From contig CAVXIF010000003.1 of NCBI GenBank assembly GCA_963761775.1, forward strand, positions 62,001-126,000: a stretch of DNA of 64,000 bases, written 5' to 3'. The notes under the pieces are model-generated. The model did no database searches, was not told where the DNA came from, and saw only the letters and a program-made list of their open reading frames with translations. Numbering within the stretch: position 1 is the first letter of the stretch; every line of letters starts with the position of its first letter. Below, in pieces: positions 18,421 to 28,286 of this stretch. A program made the translations under genes and the position numbers. This DNA is from Parerythrobacter_A sp963761775 (GTDB taxonomy: Bacteria > Pseudomonadota > Alphaproteobacteria > Sphingomonadales > Sphingomonadaceae).

Positions 18421-19338
18421 ATGACCGATATTGCATCCGTTTCGATCGCCCGCCCGCTGCCCGATCTGGCCGACGAGCTGGGCAACAGCTTCGCCGAGTA
18501 CGGCTTCGCCATCGTGCGCGATCATGGCATTCCGGCGGAACTGATTGCGCAAGCCGAAGCGCAGGCCAAAGCGTTCTTCGCGCTGCCCGACGACGTGAAG
18601 CGGCAATATCACCGTGCGGGCGGCGGCGGGGCGCGCGGCTACACGCCGTTCGGTACCGAAAAAGCCAAGGATTCCAAGGTCCATGACCTGAAGGAATTCT
18701 GGCATGTCGGACGCACTTTGCCCGAAGGCCACACCCTGTCCGAATATATGGCGCCCAACGTCTGGCCCGCCGAATTGCCCGAATTCCGCCCCGTGTTCGA
18801 ACGGCTGTTCGCGGCGTTCGATGCAGCGGGCGACCGCGTGTTGCGCGCTATCGCGCTGCATTTGGGGCAGGCGGAGGATTTCTTCGTGCCGACCGTGGCG
18901 GACGGTAATTCGGTCATGCGCCTGCTGCGCTATCCGCCTATCGAGGGTGCGGAAGCGGAGGGGGCGATCCGCGCCGCCGCGCATGGTGATATCAACACGA
19001 TCACGCTTCTGCTGGGCGCGGAGGAAGCCGGGCTGGAATTGCTGACCAAGGATGGCGAGTGGCTGCCCGTCTCCCCGCCACCGGGCGCACTGGCGGTGAA
19101 TATCGGCGATATGCTGGAACGGCTCACCGGCGGGCGGTTGCGATCGACGACGCATCGCGTGGTCAATCCGACCGGCGAGGCGGCCTATCGCGCGCGTTAT
19201 TCCATGCCGTTCTTCCTGCACTTCCGGCCCGATTACGTGATCCGCCCGCTGGAAGACAGCGAAACGGGCGACTCGGCGCCACCCATCACGGCGCATGACT
19301 TCCTGTTGCAGCGCTTGCGCGAGATCGGCTTAGCCTGA
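18421..19338 (+). CDS. 2OG-Fe(II) oxygenase, isopenicillin N synthase family
   Basis: A 305-residue non-heme iron oxygenase. The DIOX_N domain (GYGFAIVRDHGIP-like) is followed by the double-stranded beta-helix. Iron ligands are H188 and D190 in AAHGDINTITLLL and H245 in STTHRVVNP, and the RYSMPFF segment supplies the 2-oxoglutarate-binding Arg. Many bacteria carry such proteins with unknown substrates. Because it follows a nucleoside carrier by 11 bases, a role in purine or nucleoside oxidation is possible but not shown. Confidence 0.88.
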   Translation: MTDIASVSIARPLPDLADELGNSFAEYGFAIVRDHGIPAELIAQAEAQAKAFFALPDDVKRQYHRAGGGGARGYTPFGTEKAKDSKVHDLKEFWHVGRTLPEGHTLSEYMAPNVWPAELPEFRPVFERLFAAFDAAGDRVLRAIALHLGQAEDFFVPTVADGNSVMRLLRYPPIEGAEAEGAIRAAAHGDINTITLLLGAEEAGLELLTKDGEWLPVSPPPGALAVNIGDMLERLTGGRLRSTTHRVVNPTGEAAYRARYSMPFFLHFRPDYVIRPLEDSETGDSAPPITAHDFLLQRLREIGLA

Positions 19339-19595
19339 CGGCCGCCTGCCTCTTTCCAGTTAGATTGAGCGCATCTGTTGCATTGCAGCAACACAGAGTA
19401 AGGCTTGTTTTCGCTAGACTTTATCTTTGCCTTTTACTGCCGGGCGGTGCGGTTGTGCGTTGTAACAAAAAGGTCATCGAACTGACGTTTTTTCTACGCC
19501 GAGCAGTCCTAGTGGGCGGGCAGGCGCTGCGATCAGACAGCGCAAACATCATCGCAGATGCTCCGATTTTTCGTCAGGACACAGGAACCCGACCC

Positions 19596-22500
19596 ATGAA
19601 ACTCAAATATCTCCTCGCCGCCAGCATCGTCAGCCTTTCGGCCGGCACCATGATTGCCGCGCCTGCCGCCGCGCAGCAGATCACGTCGGGAATAGAGGGC
19701 CAGGTCGTTAGCGACGCGGGCGCTGCCATTCCCGGCGCGACCGTCGTCGTGACCGACACGCGTACAGGCCAGACCCGTACCCTGACCACGGGCAATGACG
19801 GCGCCTTCCGCACCGCGTCGCTTGTTCCCGGCGGTCCCTACACCATCACGGTGACCGCGGGCGGTTTTGAAGGGCAGTCGGTCGAAGGGCAGTTCCTGAC
19901 CGTTTCGGGCAACACCGATTTCACTTTCGAGCTCGCCGACAGCACGGCCGACGCGGGCAACTTTATCGTCATCACCGGCGCGCGCGCCAATGTGCAGCAG
20001 CTTGCCGTCGGGCCGGGTTCCGCCTTCAGCACCGAAACGCTGGAAAGCTTCCCCAGCATCACGCGCGACGTGCGCGACATCATCCGCCTCGACCCGCGCG
20101 TCAGCCTCGACCGCGCCAACGAAGTGGACCGTATCTCCTGTCTCGGCGGCAACGACCGTTCGAACACCTTCACCGTGGACGGCATCGTCCAGGCCGACGT
20201 GTTCGGCCTGAACGGCACCCCCTTCGCCGCGCGCAACGCGCTGCCGCTGCCCTTCGACGTGATCCGCGAAACCTCGGTTGAGTTTGCGCCGTTCGACGTC
20301 GAATATTCCGACTTCACCGGCTGTCTCGTCAACGTCGTGACCAAGTCGGGCGAGAACCAGTTCCACGGTTCCGCCTTCTTCACCTATCGCAGCGACGACC
20401 TGCGCGGCGATACGCTGGACGGCGTGCCGGACGTGGTCGCCGAATTCGACGAGAAGCGCTGGGGCGCGACGCTGGGCGGCCCGATCGTTCCCGACCGCCT
20501 GTTCTTCTATGCCGGCTACGAGGAAACCGACCTTGGCAATGCCAACGGCTTCGGTCCGGCAGGCGGCGGCTTCCCCAACGAAGCCAACTTCGTCACGCAG
20601 GCCCAGTTCGACCGCTTCGCCGACATCGCACAGCGCGTTTATGGCCAGGACGTTGGCGGCTATCCGCTGGTCCTGCCCGAATCCAGCGTCCGCTATTTCG
20701 GACGTCTCGATGCCTATCTGACCGACAACCAGCGCCTCGAAGCAACGTATCAGCGGCTTGAGGAAACCAATGTCGAAAGCGACACTGGCGGCCAGGAACT
20801 GACCGGCCTCAACAGCTTCGAGGACGAAGGCACGGTTTCGGATTACTATTCCGTACGTCTCTACAGCGACTGGACCGACTCGGTTTCGACCGAGCTGCGC
20901 CTCAGTCGCGCCGAAGTGGCCGACGTGCAGGGGCCGGTCGGGTTCGGCGAAGCGCAGTCGGACAATCCGACCGTGCGCCTGTCGGTGCTCGTGCCGAACG
21001 AAACCAACGGCGCGATTCCCAATGGCCAGAACGGCCTTCTCAGCACGGGCCCCGGCATTTTCCGATCCGCCAACGCGCTGAACACGCGGGTCGATCAGGC
21101 CAAGTTCCAGGTCAATATCGATGCAGGCGGCGGTCACCAGATCAAGATCGGTACCGAGTATAACGATCTGGAAGTGTTCAACCTGTTCGCCATCAACGCG
21201 ACCGGCACGATCTTCTTCAACAGCCTCGACGATTTCGAGCAGGGTCTGGTCGCAAACGGCCAGTTCTCCAGCGTGTTCGGCGGCGGCGCGGATGCCGTGG
21301 CCGCTGGCCGTGTCGGCGGCGCGACCATCAACGCAACGCCGACAGGCGACATCAACGAAGCAGCCGCGACGTTCGGTCGCACCATCTATTCGTTCTATGC
21401 GCAGGACGAATGGCAGGCGACGCCGCAGCTCTCGCTGAATGCCGGCCTGCGCGTACAGCTGTATGATGGCGACGCCCCGCGTGCCAACCCGCAGTTCGCT
21501 GCGCGTTACGGCTTCTCCAACGCGGTGCCGTTCAGCAAGCTCGACACGGTGTTGCTGCCGCGCTTCTCGGCCACCTATGAGTTCGACAATGACGGGTTCT
21601 TCCGTGACAGCCGGGTGACCGGCGGCGTCGGCATCTTCTCCGGCGGCGACCCGATCGTGTACTTCTCCAACGCGTTCTCCAACAACGGTTTCTCGACCGG
21701 CGAAGGCAGCACGTTCGGTTGCGCATGCCGGCCAGCTGACCACCGATCCGGTCACCGGCCAGATCGACGTGGTGACCGGCGGTTCGTTCACGGGCATTCC
21801 TGCTTGCGCCGTCGCAGAGGGTTCGGGCCAGGCGGCGGCGGGTCTTGCCGATACGCAGTCGACGGACCCCGATTTCGACGTGCCGACCGTGGTGCGCGCG
21901 AACGCCAGCTTCTCGACCGATTTCGGCTCGCCGACGGGCTTCTTCAGCGACCTTCGCCTGAACCTCGATTACATCTACAGCCGGTTCAACGACACGCTGA
22001 ACTTCGTCGACTTGGCGCAGGTGCAGGACATCCGCCGCGCCGATGGCGGCGTGACGGTGGACGGTCGTCCGATCTACGCCGCGATCGATCCGACCGCTGC
22101 GGGCTGTACCGCCACGTTGGTGGGCACGGGCGGCACGCCTCCGGGCTTCGCCAATGTCAACGCACCGTGTTTCAGCACGCGACGCGACGACGAGATCCAG
22201 CTGACCAACGGCCCGAGCTATGACAGCCATGTCGCCTCCGTCCTGCTGTCGAAGGATTTCGGACGCGGCATCTTCACCGAAGGGGGCGGCGTGTTCGCAC
22301 GGCTCGGCTATGCCTTCACGGACAGCAACAACAACCGCAATGTCGGCAGTTCGACCGCGACCTCGTCCTACGACGTGAGCGCGGCGTTCGACCGGCAGAA
22401 CCCTGCGGTCAGCACGTCCAACTTCGAAACACGGCACAACTTCACGGCAGCCCTGAGCTTCCGCGAGGAGTTCTTCGACGGGGCGGACACCACGTTCGGT

Positions 22501-23049
22501 ATCTTCTTCCGTGCCGCCGAAGGCCGGCCCTACAGCCTGACCTTCGATGGCGGCGGCGTGTTCAACGACAGCAGCTCGGGCACCGACAACGCCCTGCTGT
22601 ACATCCCGTCGGGTGCGGGCGATCCCAACATCTCGCCTCTGTCGGATGCTGGCGATGTCGCCGCGCTGCTGGACTATCTCAACAACAGCGAAGTGGCCGA
22701 GCAGTGCGACTTCACCTTCGGCGAGAGCATCAAGCGCAACACCTGCCGCAACGACTGGAGCTACGACGTCGATCTGCGCTTCAGCCAGGAAATCCCCTTC
22801 ATCGGTTCCTTCACGGGTATCGCCGAAGACCGGATCGAGCTGTTCGCCGACTTCGACAACTTCCTGAACCTGATCGATGACAGCGCGAACATCAGCCGTT
22901 CGCGCGACCAGTTCGTCGATCTGGTCGACGGTGGTGTCGACGATCAGGGTCGTTACATCATCGATGGCTTCAATCCCGACGATGACAACGACATTTCGAC
23001 CACTTCGTCGATCTGGCGCATCCAGGTCGGAGTTCGCTACGAGTTCTAG
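19596..23049 (+). CDS. Large Oar-like TonB-dependent receptor (one-base frameshift)
   Basis: About 1150 residues once one extra base is removed (the span is 3n+1). Order: signal peptide (LLAASIVSLSAGTMIAAPAAAQ), a carboxypeptidase-regulatory-like beta-sandwich (SGIEGQVVSDAGAAIPGATV), a plug with RDVRDIIRLDPRVSLD and NTFTVDGIVQ, and a barrel ending VGVRYEF. The frame changes near 21715-21730: the text runs on as HAGQLTTDPVTGQIDVVTGG. The length and the Oar-like regulatory domain suggest uptake of large peptides or glycans. It is preceded by 257 bases without a gene and followed by a strong terminator. Confidence 0.87.
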
Positions 23050-23075
23050 GCGAATTGCCTAAGCCCAACCGATTG

Positions 23076-23105
23076 CGGCGGTCCCCACCCGGGGGCCGCC
23101 GTTTT
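23076..23105 (+). terminator. Rho-independent terminator after the Oar-like receptor gene
   Basis: An 11-bp stem (23076-23086 with 23091-23101, one G-T pair) closes a four-base ACCC loop and is followed by TTTT (23102-23105). It lies 26 bases after the receptor stop and just before the end of the convergent Hpt gene, so it may serve both directions in part. Confidence 0.85.
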
Positions 23106-23109
23106 CGTA

Positions 23110-23865
23110 TCAGGCTGCCGCCGCAACCACCTCGCGCGCACGGTCTTCGCAGACATCGCGGTTGTCCTCGCGCCGCAAGGCATGTTCCAGCCTGCGGGCG
23201 CTTTCGCCCAGCGTATCCTCGCCGAACAGTCCTGCGGTTCCGGCCAGCTTGTGCATCGTGCGCGCCAGATCCTGCGCTCCACCACCGGTAAAGCGCCCCT
23301 CGCGCAAGGCCGCTGTCACCGCATGCAGCGCTTCGGCCCGCCGCACCCGCCACCGTTCGGACAGTCCGTCGCCGGTCTTGAGGCCCGGCGCGGTGTCGGC
23401 CGACGGTCCCCGCGTCGGCAGCCAGCGTTCCAGAACGAATTGCAGCTCCGCTGTATTCGGACCGCAGCCGTCCGGCGTCACGAGGACACCCTGCATCGCC
23501 GCATTGTAGGTTGCATCGCGGGTTTTGTCGGAGGTGTCCGGTGCAAGGGCGACAATCGGTAGCGTTCCGGGGTCCAGACCCAGCGCACGCGCGATCTGCG
23601 CGGTCTTGAACCCGCCCGTGTCCGGCAGATCATGCGCGAACAGGGCAAGGCCGAATACGGGCGGCGGTGACGACGAACGCCCGATCCGGCCCTCCATCAA
23701 CGCCGTGATGGCCGCTTCCTCGCTCTGCGCCATGACAACCGCCACGCCAAAACGGTTCAGCACCTCCGCAATCGCGGCGCAGGCAGCAGCGTCGGCGCTG
23801 GCAACCAGCACGCGGGCATCGGGCAGCAGATGCGTCTCGCGCGGGGGTCCGGAATGCTGCGTCAT
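23110..23865 (-). CDS. Degenerate receiver plus Hpt-domain protein
   Basis: A 251-residue protein. Residues ~15-140 look like a response-regulator receiver fold, but the phosphoacceptor region reads LALFAHDLPDTGG, with Ala where the conserved Asp should be. Residues ~170-250 form an Hpt helix bundle with the phosphorylatable His205 in MHKLAGTAGLFGEDTLGE. It would relay phosphate between a hybrid kinase and a response regulator through the Hpt domain only. The start MTQHSGPP is preferred over a longer frame with a basic extension. No cognate kinase is adjacent; the nearest hybrid kinase is at 39-41 kb. Confidence 0.75.
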   Translation of the reverse strand: MTQHSGPPRETHLLPDARVLVASADAAACAAIAEVLNRFGVAVVMAQSEEAAITALMEGRIGRSSSPPPVFGLALFAHDLPDTGGFKTAQIARALGLDPGTLPIVALAPDTSDKTRDATYNAAMQGVLVTPDGCGPNTAELQFVLERWLPTRGPSADTAPGLKTGDGLSERWRVRRAEALHAVTAALREGRFTGGGAQDLARTMHKLAGTAGLFGEDTLGESARRLEHALRREDNRDVCEDRAREVVAAAA

Positions 23866-23992
23866 GTTTGCACGGGCCTTTCGCTTGCGTCCCCACATCC
23901 TGACTATGGACAGGCACGCATGGCGATTGGGTTGGGCTGGCCCTGCGCGCGAATACCTATATGTCGTTCGGCAAGGACGAAGGAGACGGGCT

Positions 23993-24763
23993 GTGTGGGC
24001 ATCCGGGCGGGAATCAGGGGCGCGACCAATACCACCGCAGGGCGGGCGCTATCAGAGCGCACGGCTTAGCAAGACGCGGCTGGCGCTGATCGTGCTGCTG
24101 CATGTGGTTGCGCTGTATGGCCTCGCGCGCGCCTTTGCGCCGGGCTCGCTGGAAGCGGTGGAGAACACCGTGCTGGAAACTTTTTCCGTCACGGTCGAGA
24201 CGAAGCAATACGAGCCGGAACCCCCGCCGCAGCCACCCGAACCCGACGAAGGCGCGGCAGGTGCTCCGGGCAAGCGAGCGACGCCCAAGGCCGTTACCGC
24301 ACCCGAACCCGAAATCCGCATCGCCAGACCCTCTCCCGTGCCGCGTGCGTCCAGCACCGGCACCGCAAACCGCTCCGGCGCGCGCGACGAGGGTGCGGGG
24401 ACCGGCGCGGCGGGCGTGGGCAATGGTACCGGGTCGGGGCGGGGGGGCAGCGGCACGGGCAACGGTAATTTCACGCCGACCAAGGCGGTGAAGACCGCAG
24501 GCGATATCAGCCGGGCATCGGATTATCCGGTGCCGCCCGGCGGACGCGAGGCGCGCGTCGGCACGTCCGTCACCATCGCGCTGACCGTGGGCACCGACGG
24601 CGCGCCCACCGCGTGTCGCGTGGTGCGCGCCGGACCGTTCCCCGCCACCAATGCCCGCACCTGCGATCTCGCCATGCAGCGGTTCCGCTTCGAACCTGCC
24701 CGCGACCGCAATGGCGAACCCGTCGTGTCCGTCTACGGATGGAAACAGGATTTCTTCAACTAG
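23993..24763 (+). CDS. Energy transducer TonB-family protein
   Basis: A protein of about 256 residues that couples the inner-membrane proton gradient to outer-membrane receptors. It has one N-terminal membrane helix (TRLALIVLLHVVALYGLARAF), a Pro/Glu-rich stretch (YEPEPPPQPPEPDE), a Gly-rich linker and a C-terminal TonB domain (PVPPGGREARVGTSVTIALT, then MQRFRFEPARDRNGEPV). The GTG start at 23993 is chosen because AGGAGA (23981-23986) lies six bases upstream. The gene diverges from the Hpt gene. With three TonB receptors in the window, it may serve any of them. Confidence 0.82.
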   Translation: MWASGRESGARPIPPQGGRYQSARLSKTRLALIVLLHVVALYGLARAFAPGSLEAVENTVLETFSVTVETKQYEPEPPPQPPEPDEGAAGAPGKRATPKAVTAPEPEIRIARPSPVPRASSTGTANRSGARDEGAGTGAAGVGNGTGSGRGGSGTGNGNFTPTKAVKTAGDISRASDYPVPPGGREARVGTSVTIALTVGTDGAPTACRVVRAGPFPATNARTCDLAMQRFRFEPARDRNGEPVVSVYGWKQDFFN

Positions 24764-24834
24764 GTTGTGTAGTAATGTCCGTGTACCTCGTATGGGAAAC
24801 CCGGCGAAGCAATCTTGTGAACGGAAAAAAGATC

Positions 24835-25887
24835 ATGGGCGGCATTCATCCGGTAATCCTTTGCGGCGGCAGCGGGACGCGCCTGTGGCCGCGCAGCCGC
24901 CGCGAACGGCCCAAGCCGTTCCTTCCGCTGGTCGGGCGCCGCAGCCTGTTCGAACAGACGCTGGAGCGGGTGGCGAACCCGGCGGTCTATACCGCGCCCA
25001 CTGTCGTATCGGGCGAAGTGCATCGTGATCTGGTTACGGAACAGCTCAACCGGACCGAAGGCGCGCGCCGGATCGAGGAGCCGCTGGGCCGCAATACCGC
25101 CCCCGCTATCGCACTCGCAGCGTTGCTGGCGGACCAGGACGACATCCTGCTGGTGTGCCCCAGCGATCATTATATCGAAGATACCGTCGCCTTCACCGCC
25201 GCGGTGGAAACCGCCGCCGCGCTGGCGGGCGAGAACTGGCTGGTGGCCCTGGGGCTGGAGGCTGTCTCGCCCGAAACCGGCTATGGCTACATCAAGCGCG
25301 GCGAGCGGCTGGGCGGCGGCTATGCGGTGGAGAGGTTCGTCGAAAAGCCCGATCTCGCCACCGCGCGCCAGTTCGTGGCCGATGGCGGTTATAGCTGGAA
25401 CGGCGGCATCTTCTGCCTGCGCGCCGGAACTTTCCTGAAAGAACTGGTCGAACTGCGCCCCGAAATGGCGGCGGCGTTGCGCGCGGCGGTGGAACATGGC
25501 CGCCACGACGACGACGGCATCTTTCACCCCGATGCGGAGACCTTTGCCAATATCGAGGGCGAATCGATCGACTATGCGGTGATGGAAGGCACGGGCCGCG
25601 CGGCGATGGTGCAGGTGGCGATGGGCTGGTCCGATATCGGCAACTGGCAGGCGCTGCGCGATGTGCAGAAGCGCGACGGGGACGGCAATGTCGGCGGCGC
25701 GCGGAAGGGCGGAAGCGGCGCGGAACTGGTCGACTGCACCGATACGATGGTGCTCAGCGACGGCCCGCGCGTATCCGCCATCGGGCTGGACGATATCATA
25801 ATCGTGGTGGATGGTGACGAGGTGCTGGTGACGACCGCCGATGGCGCGCAAAAGGTCGGCACGCTGAAGGGCGCGTCTCAGCAGTGA
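24835..25887 (+). CDS. manC: Mannose-1-phosphate guanylyltransferase
   Basis: A 350-residue nucleotidyltransferase making GDP-mannose from mannose 1-phosphate and GTP. It has the family signature CGGSGTRLWPRSR and PKPFLPL, then EPLGRNTAPAIALAA, CPSDHYI, FVEKPDLATA, and YSWNGGIF. It lacks the C-terminal isomerase domain of bifunctional AlgA/XanB-type enzymes. That activity is instead encoded by the next gene. ATG 24835 with GGAAAA upstream is preferred. An in-frame ATG at 24775 would add 20 residues without a ribosome site. The stop falls inside a three-copy 14-bp repeat. Confidence 0.9.
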   Translation: MGGIHPVILCGGSGTRLWPRSRRERPKPFLPLVGRRSLFEQTLERVANPAVYTAPTVVSGEVHRDLVTEQLNRTEGARRIEEPLGRNTAPAIALAALLADQDDILLVCPSDHYIEDTVAFTAAVETAAALAGENWLVALGLEAVSPETGYGYIKRGERLGGGYAVERFVEKPDLATARQFVADGGYSWNGGIFCLRAGTFLKELVELRPEMAAALRAAVEHGRHDDDGIFHPDAETFANIEGESIDYAVMEGTGRAAMVQVAMGWSDIGNWQALRDVQKRDGDGNVGGARKGGSGAELVDCTDTMVLSDGPRVSAIGLDDIIIVVDGDEVLVTTADGAQKVGTLKGASQQ

Positions 25888-25929
25888 GGGGCCAGCAATG
25901 AGGGGCCAGCAATGAGGGGCCAGCAGTGA
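25881..25929 (+). repeat. Three-copy 14-bp tandem repeat at the manC/manA junction
   Basis: The unit CCAGCA(A/G)TGAGGGG recurs every 14 bases. Its TGA triplets are at 25885, 25899, 25913 and 25927. Each copy carries an ATG or GTG overlapping a TGA and a GGGG ribosome-site-like run. The last copy supplies the GTG start of the isomerase gene, and the first supplies the stop of manC. Because 14 is not a multiple of three, changes in copy number would alter the spacing but not the reading frame of either gene. Confidence 0.85.
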
Positions 25930-26720
25930 ATACCACGCATGTCTTCCCCACCCGCGCGGTGGAAAAGGTGTGGGGGTGCGACCGCCTTCCCGCGCCCTTC
26001 GTTGCGCCTGACGCGAAGCGTATCGGCGAGATATGGTTCGAGCCGCAGCCACCGTGGGATGCCCTGTTGGCGAAATATCTGTTCACCAGCGAAAAGCTGT
26101 CGGTGCAGGTCCACCCCGACGATGCGCGCGCGCCTGACGGATCGAAAGGCAAGGACGAGTGCTGGGTGGTGCTGGAAGCGGAGCCCGATGCACGGCTGGC
26201 CATCGGTTTCGACGAAGATATTACGCCTGATGCCATGCGCGCCGCTGCGTTGGACGGCAGCATCGAAGGGCTGCTTACCTGGCATCCGGCGCAGGCGGGC
26301 GATGTGTTCATGCTGCCCGCGGGGACGGTCCACGCCATCGGGCCGGGCCTGTCGCTGGTCGAGGTGCAGCAGAACAGCGACATCACCTATCGCCTCTACG
26401 ATTACGGCCGCCCGCGCGACCTGCATCTGGACGCGGCGATGGCGGTGGCGGATGGCACGCCGCACGATCCCGCCCTGCGCAGCCAGCACGATCTCACCGC
26501 CAGCGGGCGGCTGGTGGACAGCGCGCATTTCACGCTGGACCTGGTGTGTGATGGCACGTTGCCGCCGATGGAGGCGCCAAGCCTGCTGCTGCCGCTCGCG
26601 GGATCGGTCACAATCGGCGACCGGACCGTAGCGGCGGGCGGGTGTCTGGGCGTGACCTCGCGCGAGGGCATCGCACTGGCCGACGACACACGGGTTCTCG
26701 TCGCCACGCCGCGAAGCTAA
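25926..26720 (+). CDS. manA: Class I mannose-6-phosphate isomerase
   Basis: A 264-residue cupin-type zinc isomerase that interconverts fructose 6-phosphate and mannose 6-phosphate. It feeds GDP-mannose synthesis by the preceding gene, although the phosphomannomutase step is not encoded here. Zinc-ligand motifs are visible: SVQVHPDD (Gln, His), KDECWVVLEA (Glu) and PAGTVHAIGPG (His). The C-terminal part is short for the type I family, as in small bacterial enzymes. The GTG start at 25926 overlaps the last repeat copy, and GGGG precedes it. Confidence 0.88.
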   Translation: MNTTHVFPTRAVEKVWGCDRLPAPFVAPDAKRIGEIWFEPQPPWDALLAKYLFTSEKLSVQVHPDDARAPDGSKGKDECWVVLEAEPDARLAIGFDEDITPDAMRAAALDGSIEGLLTWHPAQAGDVFMLPAGTVHAIGPGLSLVEVQQNSDITYRLYDYGRPRDLHLDAAMAVADGTPHDPALRSQHDLTASGRLVDSAHFTLDLVCDGTLPPMEAPSLLLPLAGSVTIGDRTVAAGGCLGVTSREGIALADDTRVLVATPRS

Positions 26721-26730
26721 GGGCGTCTGC

Positions 26731-27171
26731 ATGATTGCCGAAACCATCCAGCTGGCCGTTGCGCCGGTGTTCCTGCTGGTCGCCATTGCCAGCATCCTCA
26801 ACCTGCTCGCCGCGCGGCTGGGCCGCATTGTCGACCGTTCGCGGCACTTGCAGGGCATCCACACCGAAACGACGGGTGTAGCCCATGACAAGGTGGTGGC
26901 CGAACTGCGCACGGTCGCGCACCGCATTGATCTCATCAACCGGGCGATGTTCCTGCTGGTGCTGAGCGGGCTGGTGGTCGGGCTGACCGTGGTCCTGCTG
27001 TTCATTGGCGAGGCAGGCGGCGTATCGCTGGCGCAGGCCGCCGCCGCTGCTTTCATCGTCTCCATCGGCTTGCTGATGTTCGCGCTGGTGCTGTTTCTTG
27101 CCGAAGCGCGCAACGCGTCCAATTCGCTGCGGATTCCAGAGACCTTTCTGGAGCGGGACCGCAAGCTCTAG
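26731..27171 (+). CDS. DUF2721 family membrane protein
   Basis: A 146-residue protein of the DUF2721 family. Helices are at about 8-28 (VAPVFLLVAIASILNLLAAR), 72-95 (AMFLLVLSGLVVGLTVVLLF) and 102-125, with a basic loop RLGRIVDRSRHLQ between the first two. The function of the family is not known. It begins 10 bases after the isomerase stop, so co-transcription with manC-manA is likely. It converges on the PHA-type gene. Confidence 0.82.
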   Translation: MIAETIQLAVAPVFLLVAIASILNLLAARLGRIVDRSRHLQGIHTETTGVAHDKVVAELRTVAHRIDLINRAMFLLVLSGLVVGLTVVLLFIGEAGGVSLAQAAAAAFIVSIGLLMFALVLFLAEARNASNSLRIPETFLERDRKL

Positions 27172-27182
27172 GCAGGATGTCG

Positions 27183-27494
27183 CTAGTCCGAAGCGGGGCC
27201 TTCCAGCATCTTCGTGCCGTTGCCGCGCACGGCGTTGGCAACGATGGGTTCGATGAAACCGAGCATCGGCGGCAGGGTCATCTCGAACACCATCTGCCCG
27301 TCCTCGACCAGGATATGCCCGTCCAGCCGCTGGCCCATCATGGCGATGCCAATGGCCATCCGGTCCTCGTCGATCCAGTCCGTCTCCACTTCCGCCATGC
27401 CACCCGGAATATGGTCGGCAATCTCGTGACTGCGGGTGCGCAGGCGGCGACGCACTTCCTCGCGCGGCAGGGAGTGGGGAATGGCGACGCGCAT
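27183..27494 (-). CDS. Polyhydroxyalkanoic acid system family protein
   Basis: A 103-residue protein resembling the PHA granule-region family (MRVAIPHSLPREEVRRRLRT, then ending PPMLGFIEPIVANAVRGNGTK). Members are small cytoplasmic proteins sometimes found near polyester-granule genes, with no defined activity. Here no PHA synthase is near. The ATG overlaps the last base of the upstream XpaC-like gene's stop (TGATG), so it is the third gene of a TelA operon. The family name may therefore mislead as to function. Confidence 0.75.
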   Translation of the reverse strand: MRVAIPHSLPREEVRRRLRTRSHEIADHIPGGMAEVETDWIDEDRMAIGIAMMGQRLDGHILVEDGQMVFEMTLPPMLGFIEPIVANAVRGNGTKMLEGPASD

Positions 27495-28279
27495 CAGCTG
27501 TCGTCCTTTTCAGGCGCCTTGAGAGCGGAAGGATCGCCGTCCTTGCCGTAGCGGTAATCGAGATAGCGGTGCTTGATCGCCAGATCGTCCAGCGACCCTT
27601 CGGCAAGCTGGCGCGTCACGCTGTCGATCTCGGCGCTGATCTTCGTAAGGCTTTCGGTCAGCTGCGTATCGGGCGACATGCCGCCCTGAACTCCGGGCCG
27701 CTCCTCGCGCCGCAGATTTGCCGGGATACGCTTGTAGCTGTCCACCGTCTCGGGCAGCACTTCGCCGACCAGCTTGCGCACTTCATGCGCGGCAGGGTGC
27801 GCGGCATCGACGGTTTCCAGTTGCAGGCCGAGCGCATCGAGCTGCACGCCCATATCGTCGATCACGGCGGCGGCGGGCGCGGGCAGGGCAGCGCGCTGGT
27901 GTTCCAGCCACAGCTCCGTCTTGCCGACCATCTGCTGCACGCTGCCGCTGTTGATATCGGCGCGTGCCGGGGGCTTTGGCGCAGGGGCAAACGCAAACAC
28001 GCCGAGCGCCACGACCAGCGCCAGCACGGTCAGCACCACGCCCCAGAACCCGATGCCGTTCAACACGAACCCCGCAACGCCGGACGCCAGCACTATGCCC
28101 GCCACGGCGATGGCAAACCACACCGCGCGTTTCAGCCAGGCCTTGCGCCGGATGGCTGCCGACCCCGCCCCGATGGGCGCACCCGCCTTGCGATGCCGCC
28201 CGCCGCTGCGGTTGTCGGTAACCAGCGCGCGGCCCTCGGCCAGAAGCTGCTCGCTGTCCTGCGTTAGATCGCGGGCCAC
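27494..28279 (-). CDS. XpaC-like (Halogen_Hydrol) membrane protein
   Basis: A 261-residue protein with a basic N-terminus, two membrane segments (about 50-70, VWFAIAVAGIVLASGVAGFVL, and 75-100) and a cytoplasmic helical domain. It is tentatively placed with XpaC / 5-bromo-4-chloroindolyl-phosphate hydrolysis proteins because it precedes nothing else recognisable and is directly downstream of telA, as in several other bacteria. No catalytic residues can be named. It starts 7 bases after the telA stop and overlaps the next gene by one base. Confidence 0.6.
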   Translation of the reverse strand: MARDLTQDSEQLLAEGRALVTDNRSGGRHRKAGAPIGAGSAAIRRKAWLKRAVWFAIAVAGIVLASGVAGFVLNGIGFWGVVLTVLALVVALGVFAFAPAPKPPARADINSGSVQQMVGKTELWLEHQRAALPAPAAAVIDDMGVQLDALGLQLETVDAAHPAAHEVRKLVGEVLPETVDSYKRIPANLRREERPGVQGGMSPDTQLTESLTKISAEIDSVTRQLAEGSLDDLAIKHRYLDYRYGKDGDPSALKAPEKDDS

Positions 28280-28286
28280 GATGCAG

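Noticed and set aside
19533..21797. A 754-codon open frame on the minus strand across the Oar-like receptor gene
   Set aside because: The plus-strand frame has a signal peptide, plug and barrel motifs. The antisense product has no recognisable domain and no ribosome site.
25898..25929. Mini-genes (five codons) inside the 14-bp repeat
   Set aside because: They are a by-product of the repeat unit and too short to be credible proteins, though restart of ribosomes there is possible.
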